A stretch of DNA of 64,000 nt from Muribaculaceae bacterium Isolate-036 (Harlan) (GCA_003833075.1 RIAY01000002.1:186001-250000); one strand, 5' to 3'; shown: positions 48,131 to 57,285, numbered from the stretch's first letter. Translations and numbers: made by a program. The notes: generated by a model not told the origin, from the letters alone.

Positions 48131-48889
48131 TTAGAGGAGATGATTGTCGCGTATAAACTTGTCTAAATCAGCGATGTTATACTCATAATAGTTACGGTTG
48201 GCATTGCGCTTATAGACACGTCGTTCAATCACGCCGTTTTGACCTGCTTTGCTGATGATTTCCGCTTTGCATCCGCAGTAAAGGGCTGCTGTATCAAGGG
48301 GTAGCCACTTCTTGCTATCTTCACTGTCTTTTGCCTGATGCGTTCCGGGCGTGTAATACTCGCCGTGCATACGCGGTTTTGCGCCCTTGCCGTAGGTCTG
48401 AAAGAACAGGATGGATGAACGAATGGCGGCTCTTTCGCGCATTTCGTCTTCCGGTGTAATGAAAAAGCCGAGTACATACTTGCCCTTTCGCTTATTTTCC
48501 GTTGGTGCCGGGGTCTGCGCCGGTGTGGGCCGTGGAGTTTCATCCTTTGGCTCTTCCGCTACGACAGTGGGTGTTAGCTTGACATGGGGCGCGATTTCCT
48601 TTCCGTGCTGAAAACGTTTGTTTTTAGGCAATTTCTGAATGGCTGCTATAATCAGATTGACGGTAACATCGCCCTGACGCATCAGCTCTATCCACTTCTG
48701 CGCCAACTTTGATGTTCCGCTTTCTGAATATCCGATTTCGGCGGCTATATCCCTTACTGAATAGCCGTTCATGGTTATCTGCGCACCTGCATAAAGCATT
48801 GCGCGGTATGCCTTGCGCTTGGTCGGTGTCAGCTTATTAAACTGCTTCGCCGCCTTTTTGTCGATGATGTCAGTGATTACTTGTTCCAT
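48131..48889 (-). CDS. DNA-binding protein with two HTH-like parts
   Basis: A 252-aa protein. MNGYSVRDIAAEIGYSESGT near residue 40 is an HTH entry; a P-rich linker (about 120-140) follows; the C-terminal WLPLDTAALYCGCKAEIISK and VIERRVYKRNANRNYYEYNI resemble excisionase/MerR-like winged HTH domains. It may regulate early transcription or bind an origin. Exact role unknown. Confidence 0.7.
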   Translation of the reverse strand: MEQVITDIIDKKAAKQFNKLTPTKRKAYRAMLYAGAQITMNGYSVRDIAAEIGYSESGTSKLAQKWIELMRQGDVTVNLIIAAIQKLPKNKRFQHGKEIAPHVKLTPTVVAEEPKDETPRPTPAQTPAPTENKRKGKYVLGFFITPEDEMRERAAIRSSILFFQTYGKGAKPRMHGEYYTPGTHQAKDSEDSKKWLPLDTAALYCGCKAEIISKAGQNGVIERRVYKRNANRNYYEYNIADLDKFIRDNHLL

Positions 48890-48905
48890 TGCGATATGAG
48901 GGTTG

Positions 48906-49682
48906 TTATAGCATGTTGTTTATCATTATGACCGCTTTGTTTGCCATTACGCCGACGCATAGCTCGGTGTCATTGTTCTTTTCCAGCGGGTAGGGTTTGA
49001 TGATGTCGTTGCATACGCCTTTAATGGCGGTCAGACGCGCATCTCCGTGATTACGGCAGGGCATCCCCAGCTTTTCTGCGATACGCTTGTTGACGTTGCG
49101 GTCAAAGTCTTCCACGTAGTTGATGAAAGCAAGGATTATGTTGGCGTAACAGTATAGGGCTTCGTGGTCTATCCGGCCATATTTCTTCAAAATCTGATTT
49201 CCGAATGTGAAATACATAAGACTCAGATTTGCGCCGCATGACACAAGGTATTCATCGCGCTGTGTAAGGAATTTCTCAAAGACGTGCGGCGGCATTTCAT
49301 GGCGTAGGGCTGCAAGATACTCCTCTTTGATTGCCTTGAGCAACCGGGTGTGCTTCTTGAAGTCTGAAAGCCGACAGTCGCGGGCATATTCCACAAATAA
49401 GTCAAGATAGTAGATTACGCACTGCGTAATGAAGTGTGGTACATACGCCATCTTGAGTGATTCGGCCTTGTCGAACAGGTTGAGAAATTCTTCTGTTGAC
49501 AGGTCGCGTTCACGCATTGGTTCGCGCTTCTTGAAGTGGATGCCGGTGTCAATCATCGGCTTTATGGGTATGGGGTTTGCACTTATCCCTCGCTTTTCCA
49601 TTTCGGCGATGACCGATTCTGGGAGCTTTATGCCGTCAAGCATATCAGAAAAGGGATAGCTGTTGATTAACTGGGATTTCAT
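48906..49682 (-). CDS. Uncharacterised phage protein
   Basis: A 258-aa protein starting MKSQLINSYPFSDMLDGIKL, almost wholly helical. It overlaps the methyltransferase C-terminal gene by 38 bp. No motif is recognised; it is the gene following the methyltransferase block. Confidence 0.6.
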   Translation of the reverse strand: MKSQLINSYPFSDMLDGIKLPESVIAEMEKRGISANPIPIKPMIDTGIHFKKREPMRERDLSTEEFLNLFDKAESLKMAYVPHFITQCVIYYLDLFVEYARDCRLSDFKKHTRLLKAIKEEYLAALRHEMPPHVFEKFLTQRDEYLVSCGANLSLMYFTFGNQILKKYGRIDHEALYCYANIILAFINYVEDFDRNVNKRIAEKLGMPCRNHGDARLTAIKGVCNDIIKPYPLEKNNDTELCVGVMANKAVIMINNML

Positions 49683-50820
49683 TGGTAAATAAATTCTTGA
49701 AGATGTGATAAAGACATGATACCACGATAGAATTTCCCGCCAGTTTGTAGTGTTGGGATTTGGATATGCCAGACGCTAACAGGCGGTCGATATATTCTTC
49801 CGGCACGTCCATAAGGCGGTAGCACTCGCGTGGGGTCAGCTTGCGTATGCGAAAGCGCGTCTGCGTTCCGTACTCCTGCGCCACATGGTCTACGGCTCGC
49901 TTGATGATGCGCGTTTCTGGGTCAGACATATCAAGTTCGCCGTCGCCACGTTCCACGACAAGATGGGGCGATTTATAGTCAGTGCTGAGAAGCGTGGGCG
50001 AGGATTCAGCCGATGGCTGCAATCTGCCGTAATTCTTCCGTGGGTCAGCCATAACCATAGGGGTATCTCCGTCGGGCAGCTTTACAAAATTGTTCTGCTC
50101 CCATGCGCTTGTTGTGATGGCCGGCGACACATCGCCCACGTCGCCGCCGGGTCTATTCCACGGCATAAGACTGATGATTGACGGGTCTTCGCCCTCAAGT
50201 ATCATAGAGTCTTTCTGGACGGTTGTAAGGGCGTTGGCTACATCGTCGCCAATCTCAAGTTCCTGATGGTAATCCGCACCCTTGCCGCGACCACGCATGG
50301 CGCATGACTTGGGGTTGGCTTCTTTTGGCAGCCCTTTGTCGAAGTTTAGGATTCCGTCTTCTATCTGGCGTTTCATTTCTTCTGTTGGGTTTTCGATTGT
50401 AAGGATGCCGGTCATAGGGAAATTGCCATCAATCAGATTGCTTGCGCACATTGCGCCGTAGCGTGTCGTGATTGTGTAGGCTAATCCCTCGTCGGCTGTA
50501 TTGAAAGGTATCTGTTCCATAGCGAGGATAAGGGGCATTGAGTTGCCGCCTGTTGGCGTTGTAAGCGTAGGCGAGATGCCGCTGGGGTCATAAACCCTGC
50601 CGTTGGTAGGATTCTTTTCCTTGTCGTATATCTGCGCCACCTGTATAAGCTGATTCATGTCGTTGTCGGTTGTTTCTTCAAGAATAAGTGCCGGATAACC
50701 GTGATTGAGCATAATCGTGGGCGATATTCCGTCCGGGTCGTAGATGTTACCTACATTGTGACCCGACGGCATTACATTGCCTATGATTTTAAGCTCTGGG
50801 GCGGTTTTATCTTTATTCAT
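49645..50820 (-). CDS. C5-cytosine methyltransferase, C-terminal part
   Basis: A 391-aa protein from the ATG at 50820. The end shows FRIRKLTPRECYRLMDVPEE (motif IX) and KSQHYKLAGNSIVVSCLYHI (motif X). The rest is target-recognition region made of imperfect repeats such as YDPDGISPTIML and YDPSGISPTLTTPTGG, shared with the end of the N-terminal part (YDSNGIATALTTG, VDADGIAPTHTSG). Motifs I-VIII are in the preceding gene. The start overlaps that gene's restored stop by 8 bp in another frame, so the enzyme is split or frameshifted here. Confidence 0.85.
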   Translation of the reverse strand: MNKDKTAPELKIIGNVMPSGHNVGNIYDPDGISPTIMLNHGYPALILEETTDNDMNQLIQVAQIYDKEKNPTNGRVYDPSGISPTLTTPTGGNSMPLILAMEQIPFNTADEGLAYTITTRYGAMCASNLIDGNFPMTGILTIENPTEEMKRQIEDGILNFDKGLPKEANPKSCAMRGRGKGADYHQELEIGDDVANALTTVQKDSMILEGEDPSIISLMPWNRPGGDVGDVSPAITTSAWEQNNFVKLPDGDTPMVMADPRKNYGRLQPSAESSPTLLSTDYKSPHLVVERGDGELDMSDPETRIIKRAVDHVAQEYGTQTRFRIRKLTPRECYRLMDVPEEYIDRLLASGISKSQHYKLAGNSIVVSCLYHIFKNLFTNEIPVNQQLSLF

Positions 50821-50964
50821 TTTCTGAATTGTTGTTTTGCGATTCCATGATGTAGGGATGCCATCCGGTTGTCAGTGCTGTGGCTATTCCGTTACTGTCA
50901 TAAACTCTATCCGCGATACTTGGCTGCTTGCCATTCTCATCCTTTGAATTTATGCAGATTGTCC

Positions 50965-50972
50965 GGGGGGGG
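50965..50972. repeat. Poly-G tract of 8, methyltransferase tract 3
   Basis: Eight G on the plus strand (C on the coding strand). As read, the methyltransferase frame ends nine residues after it at 50950. With nine C it would continue for about 50 codons and end overlapping the start of the C-terminal gene. Confidence 0.9.
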
Positions 50973-51163
50973 TATTTTCAACAAGCACTTTGGGGCAGTT
51001 TCCGTGTCCTGACGTATGTGTCGGCGCAATGCCGTCTGCGTCCACGATTTTGCCGTCTTGCGAGTTGTTGATTTTACCAACCACAATGATGCCGTCTTCG
51101 TCATTCTTGGATGTAGGTATCGGTTTCACGTTGTCCGTAGTTCCCGGTGATGGTTCCGCAATA

Positions 51164-51174
51164 CCCCCCCCCCC
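51164..51174. repeat. Poly-C tract of 11, methyltransferase tract 2
   Basis: Eleven C on the plus strand (G on the coding strand), coding for Gly residues between PNFQN and IAEPSPG. The flanking frames match as assembled, so this tract is in the ON state. Confidence 0.9.
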
Positions 51175-51744
51175 GTTTTGGAAGTTCGGCTTGAAGCCAC
51201 AACCCTCAGCTTGCTTACGCTCGCAATGGTCTATGATTGCCTGAATCTTAGCATCAGACAGATAGTAGCTTTCATCTACATTCGTTTCCAATACGTGCTT
51301 GAGGCGGCGGTCTAACTTGAAGGGTTTGGGGAAATAGTAAATAGCCTCGCCGTGGATGCTGACCATGAAGACGCGCTCGCGGTTCTGCGGTACGCCATAA
51401 TCTTTTGAGTTCAGCACTTGATAATAGTTCGTGTAACCGAGGCTTTCCAGATACATCGCCCATCGCTTGAAATCCGGCATGAATTTGTCGCTTACAAGAG
51501 CCTTGACGTTTTCCATCAAGAGGTATTTGGGGTATTTGGTTTCGATTGCCCTTGCGCACTCCCATAGAAGCGATGACCTTGTGCCAGACCCCTCGGCGAG
51601 TCCTTTCTGTAAACCGGCATTGCTGATGTCGGTACAAGGGAAGCTGTATGTGAACAGATTGAAATCCGGCACATTCGCCCAGTTGATTTTGCAGATGTCG
51701 CCATAGTTCGGGTAGCGGTCGATAAGTTCCTGCGGAGGCTCGTA

Positions 51745-51756
51745 CCCCCCCCCCCC
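51745..51756. repeat. Poly-C tract of 12, methyltransferase tract 1
   Basis: Twelve C on the plus strand (G on the coding strand). The upstream frame (motif I) and downstream frame (motifs IV-VIII) differ by one base here; eleven or fourteen G would join them. As read the gene is OFF. Confidence 0.9.
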
Positions 51757-51941
51757 TAATGGCAGTTTCCACATCGCCGACTGTGCGGCAACGTGACAGC
51801 AACTCGGCATCGCGGGCTGCGTAGTAAGCCTTGATTGCGGTAGCATCGATTTCGGATATTCCGACAACCGTATAGTCAAGCCCAATGTCTTGCTTGAGGC
51901 GTTCAAGAGCCATCGACTGACTGCCGTAACCGGCAAAGGCT

Positions 51942-52637
51942 TCAAAGACTGTTATCTTTTCCATATTGGTCATTATTGAATAATTCGTATTGTGTCAGCA
52001 CGACATTGCCACGACGTTGTTCGCCCATACATTCTTGGCGAAAGCGCACCTCTTGCGCTGTGTAATATTCCGGGTCAATCTCGCAGCCTATGAAGTCGAA
52101 GCCCATGCGATAGGCAGCAATGCGACTACTACCGCTTCCGAGGTGGGTGTCGAGAATCAAGTTGCCGGGATTGGCGAAATTCTGAAATATCCATGCGTAT
52201 AAAGCGACCGGCTTTTGTGTGGGATGTATCCGCGTTTCCTTTACGCTCTGACGCGCCGCGCTATATCTGAATATCTTTGCCGACCTGTCAAATGTAGTGA
52301 GGGCAAGCTCACACATGGCGAATGACAATGTTTCTGGCTGTTCCTTATCCCACACAATCCAACACTTTGAATTGATGGGTATGCGGTCTATGAAATGGTT
52401 TGCGCCGAAGATGATGGCGTTCTTGCTTACGCGAAGCAACTCCGTGAAAAATTCCGCTTTTGGAGCATCTTTATCCCACGGCTTGTATGCGCGACCCTTT
52501 TCTTTCATCAGTCTGCCACTTGAGCAGATGTCTATTCCGTAAGGGCAATCGCATAAAGCGATGTCAACGCTTTTGTCTGCCATTGATTTCAGTACCTCAA
52601 AGCTATCGCCGAGGATGATTTCGCTACGTGGTGTCAT
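51942..52637 (-). CDS. DNA methyltransferase, amino-methylating type
   Basis: A 231-aa enzyme with motif IV DCPYG at 30-34 ([DNS]-x-P-Y) near the N-terminus and the SAM-binding motif at the end (LILDTHLGSGSSRIAAYRMG), the circularly ordered beta class. HPTQKPVALYAW is also typical. It would methylate N6 of adenine or N4 of cytosine. The 32-bp overlap with the cytosine methyltransferase and 4-bp overlap upstream show one operon. No partner nuclease is present, so it is an orphan, probably anti-restriction. Confidence 0.85.
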   Translation of the reverse strand: MTPRSEIILGDSFEVLKSMADKSVDIALCDCPYGIDICSSGRLMKEKGRAYKPWDKDAPKAEFFTELLRVSKNAIIFGANHFIDRIPINSKCWIVWDKEQPETLSFAMCELALTTFDRSAKIFRYSAARQSVKETRIHPTQKPVALYAWIFQNFANPGNLILDTHLGSGSSRIAAYRMGFDFIGCEIDPEYYTAQEVRFRQECMGEQRRGNVVLTQYELFNNDQYGKDNSL

Positions 52638-53470
52638 TCCGCAAATAGGCTTTCAGGTTGATTATTTGCCTTGGCTTTATCCCGGCGTGACTCGCGCTCT
52701 ACCAATTCCGCGATGTCAAACATCGATGGTGTGGATTGATAGGTTTTGAGCAGATTCACGGCATCGGCATAAAAATCTTTCTTAATCTCAAATCCATAGG
52801 CACGGCGACCGCAATTTCTTGCAGCAAGCAAGGTTGTGCCACTTCCGGCGCAAGGGTCAATAACTACGTCGCCGGGGTCAGTGAAAATGCGGATAAGTTG
52901 TTCCAGCAGTGGCACGGATTTTTGCGTGGGATGGATTTTAGGTGTCTTGGTGTCATGGGGATAATCCATGCAGTTAAAGACCATACGACCGCCATTATTG
53001 AATTTAGGGAGTTTTTCGCGGTACAGAAGCAGCCCGTATTCGCAGTTTCCAACAATCTTCATGTTTGACTTGAGTACCTGTGCCGACCAGTTCTTACGAA
53101 AGACCAACGGGATATAGTGATTGAATCCGTATCGCTTTCCGAGTTCAATGAAATACATCATCTGTTCAAAGGCGCAGAAGATAATCATACACGGTGCTTT
53201 GCCCGCCTCTTTAGGTTCTTTAATAAGCAAGTTTGAGCAAAAGTGCATAAATTCCGCAGGCTTGAAATTGGCATCGGTATCAAAGAATTGTGTGCCGGCG
53301 AGTTCGCTTTCGCCATTGGTATTGTCGCCGTCAACATACCACTTGGGATTGGATGCGTAGGCATTTATTCCGAGATTGTAAGGCACATCGGCGATAATAA
53401 GCTGCGCCTTGCAACTCAGATACCTCTTCCAATTCTGAAAATGGTCGTTATAAAGCTCTATATTTTGCAT
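52634..53470 (-). CDS. DNA methyltransferase, amino-methylating type
   Basis: A 278-aa enzyme with motif IV DVPYNLG at 28-34, IHPTQKSVPLLEQLI and SAM motif DPCAGSGTTLLAARNCGR. Orphan beta-class N6-adenine or N4-cytosine methyltransferase, of a type common in phages. The C-terminal 30 residues are basic and disordered-looking (ESRRDKAKANNQ). First of the three methyltransferase genes in transcription order. Confidence 0.9.
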   Translation of the reverse strand: MQNIELYNDHFQNWKRYLSCKAQLIIADVPYNLGINAYASNPKWYVDGDNTNGESELAGTQFFDTDANFKPAEFMHFCSNLLIKEPKEAGKAPCMIIFCAFEQMMYFIELGKRYGFNHYIPLVFRKNWSAQVLKSNMKIVGNCEYGLLLYREKLPKFNNGGRMVFNCMDYPHDTKTPKIHPTQKSVPLLEQLIRIFTDPGDVVIDPCAGSGTTLLAARNCGRRAYGFEIKKDFYADAVNLLKTYQSTPSMFDIAELVERESRRDKAKANNQPESLFAE

Positions 53471-53491
53471 TGTGATAATGATTTACTTGGT

Positions 53492-55411
53492 TTAGAAAGG
53501 TAATGGCTCGTTGGGGTCAATCGGCGTAAACGGCATGTTTGGGTCATCCGTCTGCATCTGTATGGGCGTTTGCGCGAAGTTCATCCCGGCTGGCGGTTGC
53601 GGCTGTGATGGGATTGAATCCGCATCATCTTCCCACGGCAGTCCCGACGGCAGGGATGGCTGCGTTATAGTGTTCCGTTCTTTGGCTACAATCATATCCT
53701 CCATGTCTGCCCTGAAATCCACGGCTACGCTTTCGCTTTGCTTCCATGGGATATATCGGCCATTGATGACGTTGAACTTGAATGTAGCGTCGCCCGGCGC
53801 ACCGAGGTGTCTGAACTTGACCTTTTCCACGCGCACAAGGGTGTAATTCTTGCTTTCGTCGCGTTCACGATGTACCACAAGACCGAAATCCGCTTTGTCA
53901 AAGAATGTCGCAGAGCCGCTGATGTCGTACATGGTAGGCACACCGCCATTTCCGTTATCCTTTTTAATCTTGGTGGGATGCGCCATAAGGATGAAAAGGA
54001 GGTCGTTCTGCTGGGCAAAAGCCGTCATTCTATTCAGAAGACGCGAGATGTATTGGGTTTCCGTTTCGCCGCCTGACTGTTCATGCTCGATTCGGTTAAA
54101 TGGGTCAAGTACAAAAATTCGTATTCCCCTACGACGTACAAGGTATTTAGCCTTTGCCAGAATATTATCTATCGTTGCACCGTCTTCCGGTAATACGTGA
54201 AAGAAGTTTTCACGATAGTATTCTTTGGCGTGAGCATATTGCTGTGGAGTGATGTTTTCACCCCGGTTGTCTATGGCTTGAAATTTCTTTCCACATAGCT
54301 TTTCTATCAGCTTTACGGCATGAAGCTGAATCGGCACGTTTTCGGGCGAGAAGAATCCGACCTTGAAATCGTAAAGGATATTCAGACGAACACACATCTC
54401 ATCGATAAATTCCGATTTACCGCTGCCTGGTATGCCGGTCACAATCATAAGGCGTTTGGTTTCAAGACTCATCAACGCATCAAGATTGGGATGTCCTACC
54501 ATGAAGCCTTTTTGAAGACCGTTCTGATAGATGGCATCAAGCTCTTCTTCGTAATCGTCAAGCATGAACACGCCCTCAACCTTGACCTCTTTGGCGGTTT
54601 TAAGGCAGTTTTCAAGACTTTCCTTGCCGTACTTCTGGAGATGCTCGTTGGCATCCTTACAGTCATCGCCATAAGTGACAATGCGGCATCTTTCACCACC
54701 AAAACGACGTATCAGTTCATCGCGCAGCAATAAGCCCTTTGTGTCAGTATCGACGGCAATGTAGATTGTTTCCTTGTCACCAAAGAAGCCCTCTATAAAG
54801 TCATCAAGATATGACAGGTTGCTATTCGCGCCGTTGGGTACACTGACGCAGTTGTTCTTTCCGATTTCAATGAACGAAAGACAGTCCATTTCGCCCTCGG
54901 TTATGATACACTCGCTTTGGCCGACGATGCTGTCAAGATTGTAGGGAATCAGTTCCGCGCCGCTTTCAAGCATGAATTTCTTATCGCCGGTGCGATACTT
55001 CACGTTGATAAGCTCGCCGTTTAGATAGTAGTTGAACTGCACGGTGTTCATCTTCTTTCCGACCTGCGGCATGAACTGCTCACCCTCGTTAATCTTCATG
55101 CGTTCAAGCACCCATTCCGATATACCGCGACTATTGAACCATTCAACGAGTTTGCGCGACAGCGTTGTGATGGGTCGTGGCGTAGGTCTGCGATATTCCT
55201 TTTTGGGGGCATCATGTGACCTTTCGCCGACATGGATAGTTCCGCTCCAACCGCAGTAATGGCAATGCCATACGCCCTTGCCTAAATCGACTGAAAGACT
55301 TTTATCGCGCTTGTCTTTCCGTCGGTCATGGCATTTGGGGCAGATAACTTTCATCTTGCCGCTATTGCGCCCAGCCGGGATGTCTATTCCAAAGTCGCTG
55401 TAAGCTCTCAT
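53492..55411 (-). CDS. Primase-helicase
   Basis: A 639-aa protein with all parts of a T7 gp4-type primase-helicase: zinc finger (Cys24, Cys27, Cys50, Cys53), TOPRIM-like catalytic region (ITEGEMDCLSFIEIG near 170 and IYIAVDTDTKG), and a DnaB-type RecA domain (VTGIPGSGKSEF near 325, FVLDPFNRIEHEQ, LLFILMAHPTKI). It primes and unwinds during phage replication. The P/Q-rich C-terminus ends PIDPNEPLPF. It overlaps the loader gene by 4 bp. Confidence 0.95.
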   Translation of the reverse strand: MRAYSDFGIDIPAGRNSGKMKVICPKCHDRRKDKRDKSLSVDLGKGVWHCHYCGWSGTIHVGERSHDAPKKEYRRPTPRPITTLSRKLVEWFNSRGISEWVLERMKINEGEQFMPQVGKKMNTVQFNYYLNGELINVKYRTGDKKFMLESGAELIPYNLDSIVGQSECIITEGEMDCLSFIEIGKNNCVSVPNGANSNLSYLDDFIEGFFGDKETIYIAVDTDTKGLLLRDELIRRFGGERCRIVTYGDDCKDANEHLQKYGKESLENCLKTAKEVKVEGVFMLDDYEEELDAIYQNGLQKGFMVGHPNLDALMSLETKRLMIVTGIPGSGKSEFIDEMCVRLNILYDFKVGFFSPENVPIQLHAVKLIEKLCGKKFQAIDNRGENITPQQYAHAKEYYRENFFHVLPEDGATIDNILAKAKYLVRRRGIRIFVLDPFNRIEHEQSGGETETQYISRLLNRMTAFAQQNDLLFILMAHPTKIKKDNGNGGVPTMYDISGSATFFDKADFGLVVHRERDESKNYTLVRVEKVKFRHLGAPGDATFKFNVINGRYIPWKQSESVAVDFRADMEDMIVAKERNTITQPSLPSGLPWEDDADSIPSQPQPPAGMNFAQTPIQMQTDDPNMPFTPIDPNEPLPF

Positions 55412-56100
55412 TTTGAACCGTTACTCCTTTCTTCTTCGGCTTTAATGGATTGCCAGATTGCAGATGTATCGCGCCGTGTCGCGCCTTTTATTTCCACAAG
55501 GTTGAAAAGCTGACCTATACGGTCGATAGTCCTTGCGCCATAAAGGTCAAAGGTTTCTTTCAGCGTGTGGTTGGTAGTCACGATGTAGGGGATGTCGCTA
55601 TTGTTGTCGTAGATGGTGTTTATCAAGTGCGCCACGACGTTCAGCTTGTTGCCTACATGGTTTGTGGGGGCTATTTCAGTTCCGAGTTCGTCAAGACCCA
55701 TAGGGATGCTGTCAAAGACCGAGAAGCCGTCGGCAGCATATTGACCGCAGAAAGTAGGCACGTTTATCCACCGGGGTTTGATGTGTTCGCCGCTATCACG
55801 TAGCCAGTGTTTGCTGACAAACTTGATGATGGCTTTCATCAGTGTGCTTTTGCCCGTTCCGATATTACCGTAAATCCATAGACCTTTGCACGGTTTCAGG
55901 TTGCCCTCTGTATTGCGTATGCACCAGTTGAACACGTCAGTAACAATCGCCCGGTTGTCCTTGTCAACGACAAAATCGGGGCAGTAACCCTTGAGGATGT
56001 CAAAGAAGACCGCCTTAATGGTATTCAGTTCCGTCTGGCATTTGGAGGCCATATCCGGCTGAAGATATACCATTTTGTCTATAAGTTTGATTTCTTCCAT
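55408..56100 (-). CDS. DnaC-like helicase loader ATPase
   Basis: A 230-aa AAA+ protein with Walker A YGNIGTGKSTLMKA and Walker B region GLDELGTE, and sensor IVTTNHTLKETF. Homologous to DnaC/phage helicase loaders. The ATG at 56100 gives an 86-bp overlap with the preceding gene; an ATG at 56052 (MASKCQTELNTIKA) is an alternative. It works with the primase-helicase. Confidence 0.9.
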   Translation of the reverse strand: MEEIKLIDKMVYLQPDMASKCQTELNTIKAVFFDILKGYCPDFVVDKDNRAIVTDVFNWCIRNTEGNLKPCKGLWIYGNIGTGKSTLMKAIIKFVSKHWLRDSGEHIKPRWINVPTFCGQYAADGFSVFDSIPMGLDELGTEIAPTNHVGNKLNVVAHLINTIYDNNSDIPYIVTTNHTLKETFDLYGARTIDRIGQLFNLVEIKGATRRDTSAIWQSIKAEEERSNGSK

Positions 56101-56854
56101 TTGATTGTTCTGAATTGTCGTTACTGTATTCGATTTCCCAGCATCGGTTGTTTATCCATGTCTGGAGGTGCTTGATGTATTCTTTGGGCTTTCCGCGTGT
56201 CTGCTCGGCATAACCCTGCGCCGCCGGCAATAGCAATGGCAGTACCTTTTGCCAATCCCTGTGCTTCTTCTTGAAGTTGGCAAACTCAGTGTCAAGACCG
56301 CGCTTCTTGCCGGGATACGCCTTGCGAAAGATTTCAAAATCTTCTTTGGCTTTTTGAAGAGTTATACTTTCTTCCTTTCTTTCATTCTCTTCATTCTTAT
56401 CATTCTTTTTATTCTTATTATTCTTGTTTGTGGCTGGCTGATGTTCCTCTGATGTCGGCTTGATGTCGGGCTGATGTTCATCTGCTGGCTGTTCGATGGC
56501 GATTTGTTGGTTATTGCTTTCCGTTGCGCTTTGATAACTATCATAATTGCAGATAGTTATTATTGAATATTTGTTGGTCGTACTGCGGATTATTTCTCCA
56601 GTTTCTTCCAACTTTTTCAGGCACACACGTAATGCTCCGCGCTTGATTTTTATACTACGCATAATCCCATCTTCCGAGGTCATTACCTGACCCCGTTTTA
56701 TCTCTACACCGAAGCTGTAACCGTCTTTATGATTGGCGGTAAGGAGTAGATGAATAAAGACAGCCATCATGTTCGGCAGACCATACCACCGCCATTCCGT
56801 CATCTTGCGATAAAGGCGTATCCAACCTATTTCATTCGGATTGGGATTACACAT
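56015..56854 (-). CDS. Replication initiator-like protein
   Basis: A 279-aa protein. GWIRLYRKMTEWRWYGLPNM, FGVEIKRGQVMTS and VCLKKLEETGEIIRSTTNKY are the winged-helix domain of the DnaD/phage O-like replication proteins. A low-complexity N/K/E linker follows (about 115-165), and then a C-terminal helical domain (KKHRDWQKVLPLLLPAAQGY). It probably binds the phage origin and recruits the loader. Confidence 0.85.
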   Translation of the reverse strand: MCNPNPNEIGWIRLYRKMTEWRWYGLPNMMAVFIHLLLTANHKDGYSFGVEIKRGQVMTSEDGIMRSIKIKRGALRVCLKKLEETGEIIRSTTNKYSIITICNYDSYQSATESNNQQIAIEQPADEHQPDIKPTSEEHQPATNKNNKNKKNDKNEENERKEESITLQKAKEDFEIFRKAYPGKKRGLDTEFANFKKKHRDWQKVLPLLLPAAQGYAEQTRGKPKEYIKHLQTWINNRCWEIEYSNDNSEQSNGRNQTYRQNGISSAGYGLQMPDGTEYH

Positions 56855-56866
56855 GGCGGTAGTAGA

Positions 56867-57283
56867 TTATGCCGGCTGATACGGTAGATAGTCGATGATT
56901 TTTACGCGCTTGATGCCGTCCAGACGCAGATTGTAACCCTGCTTGAGATACTCGTTGACAAGCAACGTAGCTTCCACAGTGTTCTCGGCGCATACAAGCA
57001 TGTAGTATTTGGTTTCCTTTTCCTTGCCGGATTCGTCATCAGTAAACACGTCAATGACGGTAGCCTTGAAGAATGGCTTGTCATCTTCCTTTTCGTTGAT
57101 GATTTCCCTTATATCGCTGCGTCCGATGCTGAACACGTCGATTTTCTGGTTGGGGTACAGTTCAAACATCATCTTTTCTGCCTCTGCGAATAGCTCGGCA
57201 TCCATGATATAGTGTTCCTTAACTTCTTTCTGTTCGCCGGTGTCAAGGGTCTTTTCAACCCTTAATTTTGCTTCAAAAAACAT
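56867..57283 (-). CDS. DUF4494-like protein
   Basis: A 138-aa protein. MFFEAKLRVEKTLDTGEQKE and EHYIMDAELFAEAEKMMFEL follow the DUF4494 family pattern, widespread in Bacteroidetes phages, of unknown function. It is in the replication operon. Confidence 0.85.
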   Translation of the reverse strand: MFFEAKLRVEKTLDTGEQKEVKEHYIMDAELFAEAEKMMFELYPNQKIDVFSIGRSDIREIINEKEDDKPFFKATVIDVFTDDESGKEKETKYYMLVCAENTVEATLLVNEYLKQGYNLRLDGIKRVKIIDYLPYQPA

Positions 57284-57285
57284 GA

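Larger units (their letters stand above)
50813..51973 (-). pseudogene. C5-cytosine methyltransferase, N-terminal part with three G/C tracts (out of frame as read)
   Basis: From the ATG at 51973 the protein starts MTNMEKITVFEAFAGYGSQS (motif I, FAGYG at 13-17). At a run of twelve G (51745-51756) the as-read frame shifts and ends at 51272. With eleven G the frame joins YEPPQELIDRYPNYGDICKI, motif IV SFPCTDIS (Pro-Cys nucleophile), motif VI LLMENVK and motif VIII GVPQNRERVF. It crosses a second tract of eleven G in frame (51164-51174) and reaches a third of eight C (50965-50972), where the frame stops shortly after; with nine C it continues (INSKDENGKQPSIADRVYDS) and ends at 50813, overlapping the next gene. 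So three tracts control one enzyme. Confidence 0.8.

Noticed and set aside
51272-51744. C-terminal part of the as-read 233-aa methyltransferase frame
   Set aside because: After the 12-G tract this frame is Arg/His-rich noise while the alternative frame carries motifs IV, VI and VIII.
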